A DNA stretch of 64,000 bases, taken from NCBI GenBank assembly GCA_965224285.1, contig OZ245043.1:1798001-1862000 (forward strand), given 5' to 3'. This DNA comes from JAJCYK01 sp965224285 (GTDB lineage Bacteria; Bacteroidota; Bacteroidia; Cytophagales; Cyclobacteriaceae). Below, piece after piece: positions 55,365 through 64,000 of the stretch (the stretch's first letter is position 1; each line of letters begins with the position of its first letter). The notes beneath the pieces are model-generated. The model was not told the DNA's origin and ran no database searches. It was given only the letters and a program-made list of their open reading frames with translations. Position numbers and translations under genes: made by a program.

Positions 55365-55433
55365 AGGGAGATTTGCTATATCAGTGATCTGTGTAGACCT
55401 CTGGTATCGGTTATAAGAATAATTTGATTCAGT

Positions 55434-55886
55434 ATGAAGTTGAAAATTGGAGACAAAGCGCCTGATTTTAGGGTGAGCAACCAGGACGGAGAAGACACTA
55501 GTCTATCGGATTTCTCCGGCAAAAAATTGGTCCTTTTCTTTTATCCCAGAGATAATACTCCTACTTGCACAAAGGAAGCCTGCAATCTGCGGGATAATTA
55601 CCGGGAGCTACGGGCAGCCGGATATGAGGTGCTGGGCATTAGTAGTGACGATAAGAATTCTCATAACAAATTTATTGATAAACACCAATTGCCCTATCAC
55701 CTGCTCGCTGATACCGATAAAAAAATGCACCAGGATTACGGTACCTGGGTGGAGAAATCCATGTATGGAAGGAAATACATGGGTACCGCTCGGGTAACCT
55801 TCGTGATCGATGAGAATGGGGTTATCACTGATATTATTGATAAAGTAAAAGCTACGGCCCACTCCGCACAAATTTTAGACTCCTGA
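55434..55886 (+). CDS. bcp: Bcp-type thioredoxin-dependent peroxiredoxin
   Basis: The 150-aa product is a peroxiredoxin of the Bcp/PrxQ class. The peroxidatic C45 lies in TPTCTKEACNLRD and the resolving C50 five residues later, the classical atypical 2-Cys arrangement. The following GYEVLGISSDD and ending DKVKATAHSAQIL agree with the family. It reduces hydroperoxides in the cytoplasm using thioredoxin. The histone-deacetylase-like gene starts 1 base after its stop. Confidence 0.95.
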   Translation: MKLKIGDKAPDFRVSNQDGEDTSLSDFSGKKLVLFFYPRDNTPTCTKEACNLRDNYRELRAAGYEVLGISSDDKNSHNKFIDKHQLPYHLLADTDKKMHQDYGTWVEKSMYGRKYMGTARVTFVIDENGVITDIIDKVKATAHSAQILDS

Positions 55887-55887
55887 A

Positions 55888-56850
55888 TTGCACCTGATAT
55901 ACCACCCGGTATTCCTAAAGCACGAAACTGGTAATCACCCGGAATGTCCTCAGCGTTTGTCTGAATTCACCAGCCTGCCTGCCTCGGAAATTAAACCAGG
56001 ACTTGATTATGTAACTCTGGTCCACCCGCAACGCCATGTGGAGGCGATTCGGGAAGCATCCGCCAAGGCCAAAGATATCGACTCCGATACCCGTATTAGC
56101 ATCAATAGTTATGAGGCCGCCTTGGCTGCGGTAGGCGCGGCCGTAACCGCAGTGGAACTAAACGGATTTGCCTTGGTCAGGCCTCCGGGGCATCACGCAT
56201 TTGCCCTACAAGCCTCTGGGTTTTGTTTGTTCAATAATATCGCAGTAGCCGCCCAATATCTGTGTGAACAGGGTAAGAAAGTATTGATCCTGGATATCGA
56301 CGGCCATCAGGGTAATGGTACCAGTCATATTTTTTATGAATCCGATCAAGTATTGTTCTGTTCCATTCACCAATATCCAGCATATCCCGGTACTGGCTGG
56401 CTTGATGAATATGGCACAGGTGCTGGCAAAGGGTATACCCTTAATATTCCCCTGCCTCCGGGAAGCGCTGATGACATTTTCCAAAAATCGCTGGACCTGG
56501 TGTTGGAAATAGCTCTACAATTCCAGCCTGATGTGGTAGGCGTTTCTGCAGGTTTTGACGCCTTGCAACACGACCCCTTGCTTCAACTGCGCTATAGCTT
56601 GTCCTCATTTTATCAATGCGGAAAATGGGTCAATCAACATTTTGATCAGGTCTTTGCGGTACTGGAAGGTGGTTATAATCTGGATATGTTGCCAAAGGCT
56701 ATATATAATTTTGTTGACGGATATAATGGTCGGCCTTGCAAATATCAGGAACCTGTGACTATATCGGAAACACAGATCATAAGTAAATTCGAAATGGATT
56801 TCCGGGCCCTAAAAGCCCTACATCGCGAATTTTGGAGTCTTTCTCCCTAG
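55888..56850 (+). CDS. class IV-like histone deacetylase family hydrolase
   Basis: The 320-aa product starts at TTG 55888, one base after bcp; no ATG lies near and the start gives the family N-terminus (HPVFLKHETGNHPECPQR). Active-site residues are H102-H103 (RPPGHHA), zinc ligands D138, H140 and D224 (DIDGHQGNG, GFDALQHD). The residue after the zinc His is Gln (DxDxHQGNG), the pattern of class IV (HDAC11-like) enzymes rather than the usual HH. Substrates may be acetylated or acylated small molecules or proteins. Co-transcribed with bcp. Confidence 0.9.
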   Translation: MHLIYHPVFLKHETGNHPECPQRLSEFTSLPASEIKPGLDYVTLVHPQRHVEAIREASAKAKDIDSDTRISINSYEAALAAVGAAVTAVELNGFALVRPPGHHAFALQASGFCLFNNIAVAAQYLCEQGKKVLILDIDGHQGNGTSHIFYESDQVLFCSIHQYPAYPGTGWLDEYGTGAGKGYTLNIPLPPGSADDIFQKSLDLVLEIALQFQPDVVGVSAGFDALQHDPLLQLRYSLSSFYQCGKWVNQHFDQVFAVLEGGYNLDMLPKAIYNFVDGYNGRPCKYQEPVTISETQIISKFEMDFRALKALHREFWSLSP

Positions 56851-56909
56851 CTTGAAAGGTAACTTTGGATTACCTAATTTTAGCGAATCCCAACTGGGTA
56901 TTTGTTAAC

Positions 56910-58376
56910 ATGACTGCTGCTATCCCAAATTCTTACCTCAATATTATATGGCTGTTAGGTGTAGCCCTATACCTTATCGTGGTGGCATATCATGTCTTAT
57001 TGTTGTTAGCGGAGAACCGGGATCCGGAGATCACCTTGGCTTGGGTATTGGTACTGGTAGCCCTTCCGGCAATTGGTTTGATCATATATCTGAATTTTGG
57101 GCGAAATTATCGCAAGGTTAAAATTTTTAACCGTAAAGGCTTGGTCGACTTGCAACGAGTAGAGGCCCTTAGCAAAAATCAAATCAAGGATCTGTCCAAC
57201 CTCAGCCTGGCAACAGGCGGAGCTGATGAGAAACTACATATTATCAAGTTATTAATTAATAACAGTAAAGCTCTATTGACTGCTAACAACCAGGTGGAAA
57301 TTCTCAATAACGGTGAAGCGACTTTCCGGGCACTGATTGATGATATGAAAAGAGCAGAACACCATATCCATCTTGAATATTATGTTTATGAAGATGATGA
57401 GATAGGAAATGAAATTAAAAATGTTCTGATTAAAAAGGCCCTAGAAGGGGTCCAGGTCCGCCTAATTATTGACGCCATAGGCAGCTGGGGTTTAAATAAA
57501 TCCTTCAAAAAGGATTTAAAGCAGGCCGGTGTAGAGGTGGGGGTATTTATGCCGGTACGATTCCCATTGGTTGCCAACAAAATAAATTATCGCAATCATC
57601 GGAAGATCGTAGTGGTGGACGGCAAAATTGGTTTTGTAGGAGGGCTTAACATCGCCGATCGGTATATTCACGGTACTCCCGAGTTAGGTAAATGGAGAGA
57701 CACTCACCTCAAAGTAATGGGAGACGCGGTGCAAAGCTTACAAACCATATTTATCAGCGACTGGTACTTTGTAACTGATAATTATCTGCATGACCATAGG
57801 TATTTTCCTGACCATCAAATCACAGACCAACTATGGATACAAATTACCGCCAGTGGGCCAGATTCTGACTGGTCCAGTATAATGCAGGCCTATTTCACTG
57901 CAATTACTACCGCCGATCATTACATCTACATTTCCACCCCTTATTTCATGCCAAATGAAAGCATTTTAACCGCGCTGAAAACCGCGGCGCTTAGTGGAGT
58001 AGAGGTGAAATTGATCCTCCCTGGGAAATCAGATGTTACCACTTCCTTATACGGTTCAATGTCCTATGTGGAAGAGTTGATGCTGGCTGGAGTGAAGGTT
58101 TTTTTATTTAAAAATGGGTTTAATCATGGGAAAATCATGATGGTAGACGGATTATTTACCTCCATTGGCACTGCTAATATGGATAGCAGAAGCTTTGATA
58201 AGAATTTTGAGGTGAATGCCCTGATTTATAACCGGGAGATTGCAAAAGATATGGAACTGAGTTTCCGCGAAGATATCCAAAACAGTGAGGAAGTGATTCT
58301 ATCAGAATTTATTAGCAGACCTAAAATTCGAAAGTTGAAAGAATCTATGGCACGGGTATTAGGTCCCCTTTATTGA
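56910..58376 (+). CDS. cls: cardiolipin synthase (phospholipase D family)
   Basis: The 488-aa product from ATG 56910 has two N-terminal membrane helices (LNIIWLLGVALYLIVVAYHV, ITLAWVLVLVALPAIGLIIY) and two HKD motifs: NHRKIVVVDGKIGFVGGLN and FNHGKIMMVDGLFTSIGTAN. That is the ClsA layout and length; a TTG at 56865 would only add 15 residues. It joins two phosphatidylglycerols to make cardiolipin at the inner membrane. Its end overlaps the convergent GDPD gene by 7 bases. Confidence 0.92.
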   Translation: MTAAIPNSYLNIIWLLGVALYLIVVAYHVLLLLAENRDPEITLAWVLVLVALPAIGLIIYLNFGRNYRKVKIFNRKGLVDLQRVEALSKNQIKDLSNLSLATGGADEKLHIIKLLINNSKALLTANNQVEILNNGEATFRALIDDMKRAEHHIHLEYYVYEDDEIGNEIKNVLIKKALEGVQVRLIIDAIGSWGLNKSFKKDLKQAGVEVGVFMPVRFPLVANKINYRNHRKIVVVDGKIGFVGGLNIADRYIHGTPELGKWRDTHLKVMGDAVQSLQTIFISDWYFVTDNYLHDHRYFPDHQITDQLWIQITASGPDSDWSSIMQAYFTAITTADHYIYISTPYFMPNESILTALKTAALSGVEVKLILPGKSDVTTSLYGSMSYVEELMLAGVKVFLFKNGFNHGKIMMVDGLFTSIGTANMDSRSFDKNFEVNALIYNREIAKDMELSFREDIQNSEEVILSEFISRPKIRKLKESMARVLGPLY

Positions 58377-59275
58377 GTTAAGTATCTGCTAACCTCAGGG
58401 TGATGATCTACTAGAAGCTTGTGAACACCCCATCCTGATACCTGCTGAAAATTAGTATGATCTACACCGTATACCATACGACGATTAATTAAATCATGTT
58501 TTTTTAACCATTCAACATGGGCCGGGGTGATTTCATCTGCATAACCTATTATGAAATCGGCTCGAAAATCTCTGGGAATCCAATTATAGACGAAGATACT
58601 GTTGTCGCCGGGTCCGGTGAATACCGTGTGAATATCAGGATATCTCCATTCCAAATAGGAAATAAAAAGAAAGTCGCTGCCCACAAAAGTGCGATCAACC
58701 AAATCATGGCGGATAAGGTACCGGTAGATCTTATCCGCCAAATAGTTATATCGGTCATTGCCATGTCGCTTCAGGTCCAGATAGAGCACCAACTCACTCT
58801 CGAGATCTCTGGTAAAGCTTTCCAAATCGGGAATCCGGTGTTCGGTGATAATTCCTTGATGGTACAATGGCCATTGTTGGATCTCAGCTAAACTTTGTGC
58901 GCCTACTTTTATATCACGGTTTAATAACCGGTTGCCACGCCTATCGTGAAATAGAAAAAAATGTTGGTCTCCGCTCTCCTTTATATCGATCTCTACCCCA
59001 TGGTAGCCTAATTCAGCAGCTAGTGCCACGGATGCCAGGGTATTTTCTGGCACGTGGTAGGCTGCACCCCGGTGGGCTAATAACATAGGAGAATCCTGAT
59101 ATAAAGGATGTTTGGCGGAAATTAATTTTTTTCCCCAGCCTCCTCCCAGAAACCCCAATAACAACACCGTCAATACCAACCCTACCAAGCTATACTTTAA
59201 AGCTTTTTTGATAGCTTTGAGCCACCCGTGCTGCTGCTTGGTCTTGTTTGTGCTACTGGTTATGACTTTACTCAT
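58370..59275 (-). CDS. membrane-anchored glycerophosphodiester phosphodiesterase (GDPD)
   Basis: The 301-aa product has a basic cytoplasmic start, one transmembrane helix (about 28-45) and an extracytoplasmic GDPD TIM barrel. Catalytic and metal residues are intact: H68-R69 (AHRGA), E77 (PENT), E95 and D97 (VEIDIKES), and H110 (FHD). It should hydrolyse glycerophosphodiesters to glycerol-3-phosphate and an alcohol. It is convergent with cls, giving a phospholipid-related neighbourhood. Confidence 0.9.
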   Translation of the reverse strand: MSKVITSSTNKTKQQHGWLKAIKKALKYSLVGLVLTVLLLGFLGGGWGKKLISAKHPLYQDSPMLLAHRGAAYHVPENTLASVALAAELGYHGVEIDIKESGDQHFFLFHDRRGNRLLNRDIKVGAQSLAEIQQWPLYHQGIITEHRIPDLESFTRDLESELVLYLDLKRHGNDRYNYLADKIYRYLIRHDLVDRTFVGSDFLFISYLEWRYPDIHTVFTGPGDNSIFVYNWIPRDFRADFIIGYADEITPAHVEWLKKHDLINRRMVYGVDHTNFQQVSGWGVHKLLVDHHPEVSRYLTQ

Positions 59276-59304
59276 ATTTTGGCCTCTAAAATTACTCCTT
59301 AACT

Positions 59305-60075
59305 ATGTTTTTCATACTTTCTAAAACTGTAAGTTTTCTTTTTATGCCGCTGACCTTGATCGTACTACTCTTTATTGGGTCAGTCTTTATCTCCAGGCCT
59401 AAACTAAAAAGTCGCTTGACACTGGCAGGATTAATACTACTTCTGATCAATACAAATTCGGCAATTACCAATACCATCTTTAAATGGTGGGAAATACCTG
59501 CTGAACCTTTGAGTAGTTTCAATTCCGCAAATCCTATGGTGGGCATCGTACTGACCGGGGTAGCTGATTTGGACAAAACTCCCAGAGATCGGGTCTATTT
59601 ATCGGCAGGGGCCAGCCGGGTAACCCACGCCATCCAGCTGTACAAGCGAGGGATACTAAAGAAAATTGTGATCAGCGGCGGAAGTGGTGATCCGTATCAA
59701 CAGGAAATCAAAGAAGCAAATGAACTGATTAAGGTTTTTACCATGTGTCAGGTCCCGGAGAAGGATTTGATCATTGAACCGAATTCACGTAATACCTTTG
59801 AAAGCGCTGCTGCCGTTGCAGGAATCCTTAACTCTCAATTACCTGATTCCCAATATCTGCTCATTACCTCCGCCTTCCATATGCGTCGCTCCCTGGGGGT
59901 GTTCAAAAAGGCCGGAATTCCGGTTCAGCCTTTTAGTACAGATTTCAGAACCAGCGACCCTCCTCTCACCTGGAAGCAAATACTAATACCCAGCCCCGGG
60001 GCCTTAAAGCGTATGCACATACTTTGTAAGGAGTTGCTGGGGATTTTTGCTTATAAGATCGCCGGATACCTCTAA
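59305..60075 (+). CDS. DUF218 (ElyC/SanA/YdcF-like) membrane protein
   Basis: The 256-aa product has two N-terminal hydrophobic helices (about 7-30 and 40-52) and a DUF218 domain: VGIVLTGVADLD, the nucleotide-like loop IVISGGSGDP, ANELIKVFTMCQVPEKDLII, then SRNTFESAA and LLITSAFHMRRSLGVFKKAG. This is the ElyC layout, and ElyC affects envelope polysaccharide metabolism in E. coli. The function here is inferred. Its stop overlaps the convergent BNR-repeat gene by 4 bases. Confidence 0.87.
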   Translation: MFFILSKTVSFLFMPLTLIVLLFIGSVFISRPKLKSRLTLAGLILLLINTNSAITNTIFKWWEIPAEPLSSFNSANPMVGIVLTGVADLDKTPRDRVYLSAGASRVTHAIQLYKRGILKKIVISGGSGDPYQQEIKEANELIKVFTMCQVPEKDLIIEPNSRNTFESAAAVAGILNSQLPDSQYLLITSAFHMRRSLGVFKKAGIPVQPFSTDFRTSDPPLTWKQILIPSPGALKRMHILCKELLGIFAYKIAGYL

Positions 60076-63000
60076 TTGGGAGTGGTTTCCGCAGCAGTAT
60101 CGATCCTAATGGCATCTATCTGCACCTCTCTCACTTGACGGTTAAATTCCGGGATGTCATCGGAAATGATTTCCAGCCAATCCTCAAGTACTTCATCAAT
60201 CCTGCCGGTAACCTGATCCTTGAATTCCACCGCCTGTTCTGTGGGGCGGTAATCTCCGATTCCGGCCTGGTTTAACCCTGCAAGTTTATTATTGAGGCGT
60301 ATGGGAAAGTTCAGCGGATCCTGCCTGCTTTCATTTTTGGTTTGATACAGGATTTCTTCCAGACTATTGATCCTGGAGATCATGCTGTCAGCTCTACCCG
60401 CTAATTCTTCTGTATGTTCCAATCCGTTGATCCTCTCCTTAAATTGGTTCAATTGTGACACAGCTTTACGCATATCCTTTATGGCCAGATGGACTTGAGA
60501 CAATTTTTCTCGTACCTCCATCAAAAAGTCAAACTGTGCTTGCAATTGCTCAGGTGTAGCCTCCGACCTAGGGTCTTGCAGTATTTCGAATTCCACCTCC
60601 TGGAAGTTACCGTTATAATGAAGCCTGGCCTTGTATTTACCCGGGACGGCTCGGGGACCTTGAGTGCCCCCACCCCAAAGTATCAAGCCATCAAACTTAT
60701 CAGCCTCTGGATATCGCATATCCCAAACAAATAAATTCATCCCCTTTTTAATGCTCAGTGACGCTTTATCCTCAGGGTTTTCCCCCTGGCTGCTGAAACT
60801 CATGATGCTATCACCTTTATGGTTTAAGATCTCTAACTTAAGCAGTTGACTGGAGTCAGATTCTTGAGCCAGGTAATAATACAGCATTACCCCGTTGGGA
60901 TGATTCTCTCCGGCATTGGCTGGAGCGTCACCAAATCCCTGGGGCGCCATAATGCGATAAGCTGGTTTCGGTTGATATAAATGGACCTCCTGGGATTTTA
61001 ATTCTTCCTTTAACTGGTGCAATGGAGAAAGATCATCGATCAGCCAAAATGACCTTCCCTGAGTAGCCGCGATAAGATTTTTTTCTTTGATGGCTAAATC
61101 GGTGATGGGAACTACTGGCAGATTCAATTGGAATGTGTTCCAGCTATTACCATCGTCAAAGGAAATATACATGCCGCTTTCGGTTCCACAGTACAGCAAT
61201 CCCTGCCTATGGGGATCTGCCCGGATCACCCGGGTAAAATGCTCTTCTCCGATGCCATCCACAATTCTGCTCCAGGTAGCACCGTAGTCTTCAGTTTTAT
61301 ATAGGTAGGGTTTAAAATCACCTAATTTATAGCGGGTCGCGGCTAGGTAGGCACCACCTTTGATAAAAGGATGGGGGTCGATACTGTTGATCATAGCCCA
61401 TTCAGGTAAATCAGGTGGAGTAACATTGGACCAGGTAGATCCCGCATCCCGGGAGATATGGATCAGTCCGTCATCCGACCCAGCCCATAACAAATCCTCT
61501 TCGTATGGTGATTCACAGGCGGCGAAGATGGTACAATAATATTCAACCGCCGTGTTGTCCTTGGTAATGGGTCCACCGGATGGTCCTAATTTGGAGGCAT
61601 CATTGCGTGTCAGGTCCGGGCTTATAACCTCCCAGGATTGGCCTTCATTAATACTAACATGAAGATGGTTACTGGCAGCGTAAAGCTTCTTGCTATTATG
61701 CGGTGAAAAAAAGATGGGGAAATTCCATTGGAAGCGGTATTTCATCGCTTCTGCTCCATGCCCCATGGGATTGTCGGGCCATACATTCACAATTCTTATC
61801 TGATTGGTTTTATGATCTACCCTTGATAGATATCCGCCATAGCTGCCGCCATAAACAATATCGTTGTTTTCCGGATCCACAGCGATATGGGCGCTTTCAC
61901 CTCCAGCGGTGGGTTCCCAATCCCTTTCGGTAATGGCCTTGCCGTTAACCCGGTGGCTGATCCGTACCGTAGAATTATCTTGTTGAGCTCCGTAGATCCG
62001 GTAGGGAAAGCTGTTATCGGTGATCACCCGGTAAAATTGTGCAGTAGGTTGATTATGATAGGTAGACCAGTTATTGCCTCCATCAAAAGTGACCTGGGCT
62101 CCCCCATCATCCCCAATGATCATCCGTTGAGGGTCATCAGGTGCTATCCATAAATCGTGATGATCGCCATGAGGAGCAGTGTGCTCTGAAAAGGATTTGC
62201 CTCCATCTTTGGATAAATGATAACGCACGTTAAGCACATAAACCTTATCCTGGTCCCGTGTATCGGCATAAACCCTGGTATAGTACCAGGCTCTTTGGCG
62301 TAAATTGCGATCTTCATTGACTTTAGTCCATTTTTCTCCGCCATTATCCGAGCGGAATAATCCTCCTTCCTTGGCTTCCACCATGGCCCAGATACGGTTG
62401 GGATTTACCGGGGATACAGATACTCCAATAATACCCAGGGTGCCGGAAGCGAATCCCTCCTTGTCCGTCAGTGAGTTCCAAGAATCCCCGCCATCCACAC
62501 TTTTCCATAGACCTGAGCCTTCGCCGCCGCTGCTAAAACTGTAGGGAGTCCTTCTTACCCTCCAGGTGCTGGCATATAGAATCCGGGGATTGCTGGGATC
62601 CAGGATCAAATCTACGGCACCGGCGTCTTTATTAGCAAACAAAATCCTTTCCCAGGTGGCACCGCCATCTTTACTGCGATACACTCCACGAGTTTCACTA
62701 CTCTGATATAGGTCGCCCATTACCGCAGCATAAACCAGGTCTGGGTTTTGAGGATGTATCCGCACCCGTGATATATGTCTGGAGTCTTCCAGGCCCAACC
62801 CGTTCCAGGTTTTACCGGCATCGGTAGACTTCCACATTCCATATCCATGCGAGACATTGCCCCTAACTGTCTTTTCACCACCCCCGACGTAAATAACGTT
62901 TTGATCAGATTCGCTTACGGCTATAGCCCCGATCGATCCCCCGAAATAACCGTCTGATATATTTTCCCAGTTGGAACCACCATCCATACTTCGCCACACT

Positions 63001-63230
63001 CCTCCACCGGTAGAGCCGAAATAATATAAGTTCGGTCTGTTCGGCACCCCGGTAACTGCAGCGCTGCGTCCACCTCGATATGGGCCTATAGATCGCCACT
63101 GTATTGCTGAATAGAGATCTTCCGAATAGCTTACTAGATTGCGGGAGTTTCTTTTGGACTGAGAATGACCTGTATTGACGGTAAAACAAACTGCCAAGAT
63201 CAGGACCATGGGGCTAAATGGAAATCGCAT
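60072..63230 (-). CDS. large exported BNR/sortilin-type repeat protein
   Basis: The 1052-aa product has a signal peptide (to about residue 23) and a beta-propeller region (about 40-740) with many Asp-box (BNR) repeats of the S-x-D-x-G-x-x-W type: STDAGKTW, SKDGGATW, SVDGGDSW, SDNGGEKW, SRDAGSTW and SFDDGNSW. The rest contains a small beta domain and a helical tail (about 900-1045). It resembles exported VPS10/sortilin-like glycosidase-annotated proteins common in Bacteroidota, usually with no catalytic residues proven. Probably surface- or periplasm-located, binding glycans or proteins. Confidence 0.85.
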   Translation of the reverse strand: MRFPFSPMVLILAVCFTVNTGHSQSKRNSRNLVSYSEDLYSAIQWRSIGPYRGGRSAAVTGVPNRPNLYYFGSTGGGVWRSMDGGSNWENISDGYFGGSIGAIAVSESDQNVIYVGGGEKTVRGNVSHGYGMWKSTDAGKTWNGLGLEDSRHISRVRIHPQNPDLVYAAVMGDLYQSSETRGVYRSKDGGATWERILFANKDAGAVDLILDPSNPRILYASTWRVRRTPYSFSSGGEGSGLWKSVDGGDSWNSLTDKEGFASGTLGIIGVSVSPVNPNRIWAMVEAKEGGLFRSDNGGEKWTKVNEDRNLRQRAWYYTRVYADTRDQDKVYVLNVRYHLSKDGGKSFSEHTAPHGDHHDLWIAPDDPQRMIIGDDGGAQVTFDGGNNWSTYHNQPTAQFYRVITDNSFPYRIYGAQQDNSTVRISHRVNGKAITERDWEPTAGGESAHIAVDPENNDIVYGGSYGGYLSRVDHKTNQIRIVNVWPDNPMGHGAEAMKYRFQWNFPIFFSPHNSKKLYAASNHLHVSINEGQSWEVISPDLTRNDASKLGPSGGPITKDNTAVEYYCTIFAACESPYEEDLLWAGSDDGLIHISRDAGSTWSNVTPPDLPEWAMINSIDPHPFIKGGAYLAATRYKLGDFKPYLYKTEDYGATWSRIVDGIGEEHFTRVIRADPHRQGLLYCGTESGMYISFDDGNSWNTFQLNLPVVPITDLAIKEKNLIAATQGRSFWLIDDLSPLHQLKEELKSQEVHLYQPKPAYRIMAPQGFGDAPANAGENHPNGVMLYYYLAQESDSSQLLKLEILNHKGDSIMSFSSQGENPEDKASLSIKKGMNLFVWDMRYPEADKFDGLILWGGGTQGPRAVPGKYKARLHYNGNFQEVEFEILQDPRSEATPEQLQAQFDFLMEVREKLSQVHLAIKDMRKAVSQLNQFKERINGLEHTEELAGRADSMISRINSLEEILYQTKNESRQDPLNFPIRLNNKLAGLNQAGIGDYRPTEQAVEFKDQVTGRIDEVLEDWLEIISDDIPEFNRQVREVQIDAIRIDTAAETTPN

Positions 63231-63297
63231 ATCAATCTTTTCTTAGTGAAATGATCAAATTAGCAATAACCCCGAAATATGCAAAAACAGTTTTGGT

Positions 63298-64000
63298 CTA
63301 TTGTAATGCCTGCTCCAAGTCCCACAGCAGATCTTCAGCATCTTCTATACCAATACTCATTCTTACTAAAGAATCCACCAACCCGGATTTAATCCTTTCC
63401 TCAGCTGGGATACTGGCATGAGTCATGGAGGCCGGATGGCCACAAAGTGATTCTACGCCTCCTAAGGACTCAGCAATAGTGAAAAATTTAAATCTATTCA
63501 TCATGTCCATGGCGGCCTGGATGCCTTCTTCCTTTAAGGTAAAGGACAACATGCCGCCGAATTTGTCCATTTGAGAAAGAGCAATCCCATGATTTGGATG
63601 GTCCTCAAACCCCGGCCAATAAACCCGATCTACCCGGGGATGCTCTTTGAGGTATCTGGCAATTGTCTCGGCATTCTGGCAATGCCGGTCCATGCGTAGA
63701 TGCAGAGTTTTTATCCCTCTCAATACCAGGAAGCAATCCTGGGGACCTGGTACAGCACCGGAAGCATTCTGTAGAAAAGCTATTTCCTCAGCCCATTGAT
63801 CATCATTGAGTACTAACGCCCCCATTATTACATCGGAATGTCCTCCTATATACTTGGTTACGGAATGCATCACCATATCTGCCCCCAGATCCAAAGGTCG
63901 TTGTAAATATGGAGTAGCAAAAGTATTATCCACTACCAACCTAATGCCTTTGGCATTTGCTATTTCCGCAATACTTTTGATATCAATGACATGCATCATG
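63298..64000 (-). CDS. Cys/Met-metabolism PLP enzyme (cystathionine gamma-synthase/lyase type), 5' end cut
   Basis: The visible ~234 residues are the C-terminal half of a PLP-dependent gamma-family enzyme. The PLP lysine lies in MVMHSVTKYIGGHSDV, preceded by VVDNTFATPYLQRPL, and the C-terminal SLGGVESLCGHPASMTHASI and LVRMSIGIEDAEDLL blocks are classic. Cystathionine gamma-synthase, beta- and gamma-lyase share these motifs, so the exact reaction is not called; GVESL...PASMTHAS fits synthase or gamma-lyase best. The 5' part lies beyond the window. Confidence 0.9.
   Translation of the reverse strand, partial: MMHVIDIKSIAEIANAKGIRLVVDNTFATPYLQRPLDLGADMVMHSVTKYIGGHSDVIMGALVLNDDQWAEEIAFLQNASGAVPGPQDCFLVLRGIKTLHLRMDRHCQNAETIARYLKEHPRVDRVYWPGFEDHPNHGIALSQMDKFGGMLSFTLKEEGIQAAMDMMNRFKFFTIAESLGGVESLCGHPASMTHASIPAEERIKSGLVDSLVRMSIGIEDAEDLLWDLEQALQ

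Noticed and set aside
1..64000. CRISPR arrays, tRNA or rRNA genes, prophage or transposase
   Set aside because: No regularly spaced repeats, cloverleaf, rRNA signature or transposase motif could be found by reading both strands.

Overview
The window looks like chromosomal DNA from a Bacteroidota (Cytophagales-like) bacterium. The signs are many lipoprotein signal peptides, a secreted protease with a type IX secretion C-terminal sorting domain, families typical of that phylum (DUF5916, PmoA/ThuA, S9 and CocE peptidases, a membrane-anchored MutS paralogue, CreD with a winged-helix regulator), and a perfect TAnnTTTG -7 promoter element. I see no rRNA, tRNA, CRISPR array, phage or complete insertion sequence. 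Most genes are housekeeping or envelope functions in short operons, separated by intergenic DNA rich in small repeats.

Layout. 1-5.9 kb: PmoA-like lipoprotein (cut by the left edge), ThuA-like protein, a lipoprotein, and the GDYXXLXY/DUF2157 membrane pair. 6-13.2 kb: nucleotide cyclase-TolB-TPR protein, YfbK-like VWA lipoprotein, DUF5916 outer-membrane protein and a decapitated TPR gene lying between two copies of a palindromic repeat. 13.7-22.9 kb: MutS-like ATPase, class C beta-lactamase-like hydrolase with an alpha/beta hydrolase, S41 peptidase, Lgt, a TonB-C lipoprotein and a SIMPL protein. 23-31.9 kb: two copies of a ~140-bp repeat, an AGCS symporter, a seven-TM protein, a flavoprotein/cytochrome c pair, and a winged-helix/CreD module with duplicated operators. 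32-40 kb: CocE-like hydrolase, TonB-C lipoprotein, a frameshifted gene, DUF3500 and an Nramp relative lacking the metal-site motifs. 40-45 kb: ECF sigma operon with a cysteine-rich tail and a topoisomerase-type zinc ribbon, a mercuric-reductase-like flavoprotein and a xylose-isomerase-like protein. 45-49 kb: a [2Fe-2S] ferredoxin-nucleotide cyclase-globin fusion, a degenerate kinase-like ATPase domain downstream, a divergent unknown gene and a His/Tyr/Arg-rich secreted protein. 48.7-64 kb: T9SS metalloprotease, S9 peptidase, ROK kinase, a candidate free-standing structured RNA, Bcp, class IV-like histone deacetylase, cardiolipin synthase, GDPD, a DUF218 protein, a large BNR-repeat protein and a Cys/Met-metabolism PLP enzyme (cut by the right edge).

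Two items stand out as possibly undescribed. First, the three-domain redox/gas-sensing cyclase at 45650-46978, which keeps four cluster cysteines, both cyclase metal aspartates, and the globin B10 Tyr, E7 Gln and F8 His. Second, a ~250-nt region at 55116-55364 with its own TAnnTTTG promoter, at least six hairpins (two with UNCG-type loops) and a strong intrinsic terminator, which I could not match to the common bacterial structural RNAs. Secondary items are the shared operator of the winged-helix/CreD module and the two families of intergenic repeats.
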